A DNA stretch of 39,626 bases, from NCBI RefSeq assembly GCF_008801575.1, contig NZ_VZPL01000043.1:1-39626 (forward strand). The letters are read 5' to 3'. Under the pieces are notes generated by a model that did no database searches, had not been told where the DNA came from, and saw nothing but the letters and a program-made list of their open reading frames with translations. The translations under genes and the position numbers were made by a program. Positions 36,825 through 39,626 of this stretch are shown piece by piece (within the stretch, counting starts at the first letter, position 1; each line of letters begins with the position of its first letter). Origin of the DNA: Xanthomonas cissicola (GTDB lineage: Bacteria > Pseudomonadota > Gammaproteobacteria > Xanthomonadales > Xanthomonadaceae).

Positions 36825-38555
36825 ATGACCAACCCCAAACGCCGTTTGCGACTCCGCAGTTTGACGCTCGTTCCTTGCCTGCTCATCAGCGCCGTGGCTT
36901 TGGCGCAGTCTGGCGCCACCACCGCGCAGCAGCCGGTATCGTCCCTGGATACCGAGGCATTCGCACGCTCCGGCCAGGTCTGGCGCAGCTTCGGTCAAGA
37001 CCTTCCCTTCGCCAGCCCCACCAACTGGACCACCGCCGGTGGCGGCTACTTGAACTCGCGTTTCGCCCCGGGCGAGTGGAAGATCAATCGCACCACCGCC
37101 AAGACGCTCAAGCCGGCGTGGACGCTGACCACCACCGGCGACATCTCGGCCACGCCCAGCGTCGAAGGCGGCACCCTGTATGTGCCCGACTGGGGCGGCA
37201 CGCTGTATAGCGTGGACACGCAAACCGGCAAGCCGAACTGGCAAGCCAAACTGTCCGATTACACCGGCAACGCCAACTCGGTGACGCGCAACACGCCGGC
37301 CATCAGCGCCAAGAGCATCATCGTTGGCGACCAGGTCGCCGGTACCTTGCTGGCGCTGGACAAGAAGACCGGCAAGCTGCTGTGGAAGACCACGGTGGAA
37401 GCCAACCCGCAGGCGCGCATCACCTCCTCGCCGGTCATCTACGGCAACCGCATCTACGTCGGCGTCTCCTCCGGCGACTGGGGCAACCTGGCGGCCAACC
37501 ACACCTTCAGCTTCCGCGGCAGCGTGGTGGCGGTAGATCTGAACACCGGCAAAAAGGTATGGCAGTTCTATAACGTGCCCGAGGGCTACACCGGCGCGTC
37601 GGTGTGGGGCCAGGTGGCCATCGATCCGATCAACCGTCGCCTGTATTTCGGCACCGGCAACAACTACAACATTCCGCAGGGCGTGGGTAACTGCATTTCA
37701 AACGCGCGCTCTTATCGCGGCAGCGAACTCACCGTGCAGGATGAGCTCGACTGCATGGCGCCGGACAACTACGTCGATTCGGTGATTTCGTTGAATCTGG
37801 ATACCGGCAAATTGGTCTGGGCCAACCGTGCACAGGGGTACGATGCGTGGAACCTGTCCTGCGTCGTGGCGCCGACCAACGGTCTGTGCCCCAACACGCA
37901 GGCAACCAACCTGACCGGCCCGGATTACGACTTTGGCGGTGCTGGCGTGCAACTGTTTGCCGTGCCGCGCAACGGCAGGTTGCAGCAGTTGGTCGGCGCT
38001 GGTCAGAAGAGCGGCATCTACTGGGCCTTCGACGCCAAGACCGGCGCCAAGGTCTGGTCGACCCAGGTCGGCCCCGGCGGCACCACCGGTGGCGTGGAAT
38101 GGGGTACCGCGTTCGACCCGTACAAGTCGCAGATCTACGTGGCCATCAACAACAACTCCAACGCGACTTATACGCTGGGGCCGGCGAACGTGCAGACCCA
38201 TAACGGCGGTTCGTGGGCCGCGGTGGACGCGGCAACCGGCAAGATCAAGTGGCAGGTCAAGGTGCCCGGCATCAACCCGGTGAATCCGACCGTGCCGGCG
38301 GGCGGCCAGGGTTCGCTGACGGTGTCGCCAAACCTGCTGTATGCCGGCTCGATGGCCGGCAATATGGTCGCACTGGACGCCGACACCGGCGCCACCGTGT
38401 GGAACTACAACGCCAGCGGCTCGGTGATCAGTTCGCCGGCCATCGCAAACGGCGCGCTGTATTGGGGCGCCGGCTACGGCCGCTTCAACTTCGGCACCGC
38501 GGCCACAGGCAACCAGCTGACCAAGTTCGTGCCCGATAACGCGGCAGCCAAGTAA
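36825..38555 (+). CDS. Exported PQQ-dependent quinoprotein dehydrogenase (PVA-dehydrogenase-like beta-propeller)
   Basis: 576 residues with a signal peptide (RSLTLVPCLLISAVALAQS). The mature protein is an eight-bladed-type quinoprotein propeller with repeated blade-closing motifs: LLALDKKTGKLLWKT, VVAVDLNTGKKVWQF, VISLNLDTGKLVWAN, YWAFDAKTGAKVWST, WAAVDAATGKIKWQV and MVALDADTGATVWNY. The family oxidises alcohols or sugars in the periplasm using pyrroloquinoline quinone. No CxxCH heme motif is present, so electrons must go to a separate acceptor. Neighbouring cellobionate genes hint that it could make aldonic acids; that is inference. TAGGACATGCCGTG precedes the start; the ORF extends upstream without a signal peptide. 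A strong terminator follows. Confidence 0.85.
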   Translation: MTNPKRRLRLRSLTLVPCLLISAVALAQSGATTAQQPVSSLDTEAFARSGQVWRSFGQDLPFASPTNWTTAGGGYLNSRFAPGEWKINRTTAKTLKPAWTLTTTGDISATPSVEGGTLYVPDWGGTLYSVDTQTGKPNWQAKLSDYTGNANSVTRNTPAISAKSIIVGDQVAGTLLALDKKTGKLLWKTTVEANPQARITSSPVIYGNRIYVGVSSGDWGNLAANHTFSFRGSVVAVDLNTGKKVWQFYNVPEGYTGASVWGQVAIDPINRRLYFGTGNNYNIPQGVGNCISNARSYRGSELTVQDELDCMAPDNYVDSVISLNLDTGKLVWANRAQGYDAWNLSCVVAPTNGLCPNTQATNLTGPDYDFGGAGVQLFAVPRNGRLQQLVGAGQKSGIYWAFDAKTGAKVWSTQVGPGGTTGGVEWGTAFDPYKSQIYVAINNNSNATYTLGPANVQTHNGGSWAAVDAATGKIKWQVKVPGINPVNPTVPAGGQGSLTVSPNLLYAGSMAGNMVALDADTGATVWNYNASGSVISSPAIANGALYWGAGYGRFNFGTAATGNQLTKFVPDNAAAK

Positions 38556-38595
38556 AGCGGCGTCTGCAGGACGGCAGTGACGCGTCCTGTCTGCA

Positions 38596-38632
38596 CACGA
38601 CACTGCCGCCTTCGGGCGGCAGTGTCTTTCAG
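38596..38632 (+). terminator. Strong UUCG-loop terminator after the quinoprotein gene
   Basis: ACACTGCCGCC (38600-38610), TTCG, GGCGGCAGTGT (38615-38625), then CTTTC: a perfect 11-bp stem capped by a UUCG tetraloop, 45 bases after the stop. Confidence 0.9.
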
Positions 38633-38842
38633 TGATTGTTGTTGGGCTGGTGTGGCTGCAAGCGCTGCAAGGAGTAAGCCGCAATGCGGTGCGTGATCGT
38701 CTGCAGCGATGACGCTATGTCCACGCGCCAAGCACAGCGCGGCAAGCAGAAAGTCGCCAGTGGTTGCCAGGCGGGTACGGACGTCGTGCAGCAACCGCCT
38801 AGCGGCTGCGCACACTCTGTTGTAGCTGCTCCAAGCTTGCAG

Positions 38843-39070
38843 CTATAACCGCGTGACCTGGCACAGGCGAATCTGCCCTGCTTCCAGGCCGTGCGCCTCG
38901 GCCGCACGCCGGCGCAGCGCACGCACCAGGGCGGCTGCGTCCAGCTCGCCCTCGGCCGACACGTCCACGCTATGCGCCAGTTGCCCCCACAGCACCGGCC
39001 GACCATCGCAGTAGCCCTCGTAATCGGCGAAGTAATGCAGCTGGCGCCGCTCAGGTCCCGATGTGGACAT
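38843..39070 (-). CDS. Small hypothetical protein (75 aa)
   Basis: Starts at ATG 39070-39068, overlapping the end of the AroQ-like reading frame by 20 bases in another frame. The product begins STSGPERRQLHYFADYEGY, continues with GRPVLWGQLAHSVDVSAEGE, and ends in a helical segment LDAAALVRALRRRAAEAHG. Good third-position GC bias, an AAGGCG site before the start and the tight overlap with the upstream gene favour a real gene. No family was recognised. If expressed it is probably coupled to the AroQ-like gene and may work with it. Confidence 0.55.
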   Translation of the reverse strand: MSTSGPERRQLHYFADYEGYCDGRPVLWGQLAHSVDVSAEGELDAAALVRALRRRAAEAHGLEAGQIRLCQVTRL

Positions 39071-39470
39071 CGCCTTGGATCTCCGTGCAGCCCAGATGTT
39101 CCAGCGCGATCTCCAGCCCCAACAGATAGCTCTGCGCGCAGTAGCCACGCACCGTGGCGATGCACTGCCCCAGACCGTGCGGCAGGCAGCGCTCCGGACG
39201 GTCCACGCTGTCGTCGTGCGTTTCGACGTAGGGTTAAGGCAGGTCTCTGAGCACGCGATGCAACCGCGCACTGTCCACGCAACTGCCCGGATCGATCAGC
39301 GCGATCTCCATCCGCGCCTGGCCGGCCACACGCAGCGCATCCAGCAGTTCCTGTTCCGAGCCACAGGCACGCAAGGCCACCGTCCTGCCCGCGTCCCCGG
39401 CACACGCCACCAATTGGCGAATGACGGCGCGCGGCAACGGCTGCGGCCCACGCATGATCATGATCGACAT
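39051..39470 (-). pseudogene. Degenerate type II 3-dehydroquinate dehydratase-like gene with an in-frame TAA
   Basis: From ATG 39470 (GAGGAGGTCGCC upstream) one frame runs 78 codons to TAA at 39236-39234 and, if read through, another 60 codons to TGA at 39053-39051. Together they follow the AroQ flavodoxin-like fold: IMIMRGPQPL, ELLDALR, IALIDPGSCVDSARLHRVLRDL, then YVETHDDS and VRGYCAQSYLLGLEIALEHLG. The catalytic parts of true AroQ are missing: no NLNxLGxREP loop, no asparagine in the NP motif (IDPGS instead of INPAA), no FRHHS. So it was probably a non-enzymatic paralogue before the stop arose. A CAA/CAG-to-TAA type change would explain the break. A sequencing error is possible. Confidence 0.6.
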
Positions 39471-39489
39471 GGCGACCTCCTCAGGCAGC

Positions 39490-39626
39490 AACGCGCAATC
39501 GTAAGCTCCCCCGATCCGCAGACACCGCATAAGTAGATCTTTCTGGCATCGTTCCCAAGTCAGGAGGTTCCATGCGCACATCGAAGTTCACCGAGACACA
39601 GATCATCGCCACGCTGAAGCAGGCCG
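39490..39626 (+). mobile_element. Left end of an IS3-family element with the start of orfA
   Basis: ATG at 39572 after TCAGGAGGTTCC opens MRTSKFTETQIIATLKQA, the typical N-terminus of the IS3-family (IS407-group) OrfA helix-turn-helix protein, running off the right edge. The preceding CCCCCGATCCGCAGACACCG stretch probably includes the terminal repeat, but the exact end cannot be fixed from one side. Confidence 0.85.

Noticed and set aside
38474..38815. Minus-strand ORF of 113 aa with a PIN-like stretch (GDFLLAALCLARGHSVIAADDH)
   Set aside because: It runs through the quinoprotein terminator and its 3' coding end, starts at a GTG without a ribosome site and has only one weak PIN-like segment; at best a remnant of a VapC-like gene.

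Overview
The window looks like chromosomal DNA of a plant-associated Xanthomonas (Gammaproteobacteria, Lysobacterales). The reasons are the high GC content with strong third-position bias, IS ends of the IS5 and IS3 types common in that genus, dispersed intergenic hairpin elements sharing a GTAGGAGCGCAC core or a CCTTCTCCCG core, and a complete Xanthomonas-type oxidative L-fucose pathway whose fuconate dehydratase keeps the published active-site residues at the same numbers (K220, D248, E274, E301, H351). No tRNA, rRNA, CRISPR array or prophage was seen.

Layout, left to right. (a) 1-3105: the N-terminal end of an IS5-family transposase has landed in the 3' end of a membrane-anchored Sel1-like gene. 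That gene follows a periplasmic parvulin isomerase and an exported glycerophosphodiester phosphodiesterase, all on the minus strand. (b) 3561-10322: an acetate unit. A DcaP-like porin, a DUF485 protein (yjcH) and the acetate symporter actP run leftward; acs (acetyl-CoA synthetase) and a LuxR-type response regulator of the CrbR/ErdR type run rightward. The probable partner, a CrbS/MxtR-type SLC5-STAC-PAS-kinase-receiver protein, is encoded separately at 24582-28034. (c) 10323-12864: REP-like repeats, a DUF4424 exported protein, and a two-gene cassette of a membrane-anchored CPYC thioredoxin-fold protein with a 67-residue secreted six-cysteine peptide. (d) 13070-23468: a Tat-exported GH43 glycosidase, then the L-fucose catabolic cluster: dehydrogenase, lactonase, ketodeoxyfuconate dehydrogenase, FAH-type hydrolase, fuconate dehydratase, mutarotase, FucP permease and a divergent IclR regulator. 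A perfect 11-bp inverted repeat lies between permease and regulator. (e) 23650-24410: mntP preceded by a yybP-ykoY manganese riboswitch. (f) 28035-31401: a GH115 xylan alpha-glucuronidase with a perfect TGTTAGCGCTAACA palindrome upstream, resembling the Xanthomonas XylR box. (g) 31493-36019: cellobionic acid phosphorylase (GH94), a GPH-family sugar symporter and a divergent gluconokinase, which together form a cellobionate route. (h) 36625-38625: an exported PQQ-type quinoprotein with a strong terminator. (i) 38843-39626: a small unknown gene, a degenerate 3-dehydroquinate-dehydratase-like gene broken by an in-frame TAA, and the left end of an IS3-family element.

Inferred theme: the window handles breakdown products of plant cell wall. 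These are acetate (from acetylated xylan/pectin), L-fucose (from xyloglucan and related glycans), 4-O-methylglucuronate-bearing xylan, and oxidised cello-oligosaccharides. The least explained parts are the redoxin plus cysteine-rich peptide pair, the quinoprotein next to the cellobionate genes, and the degenerate AroQ-like gene between small ORF and IS element. All calls come from reading the sequence; no database search was run.
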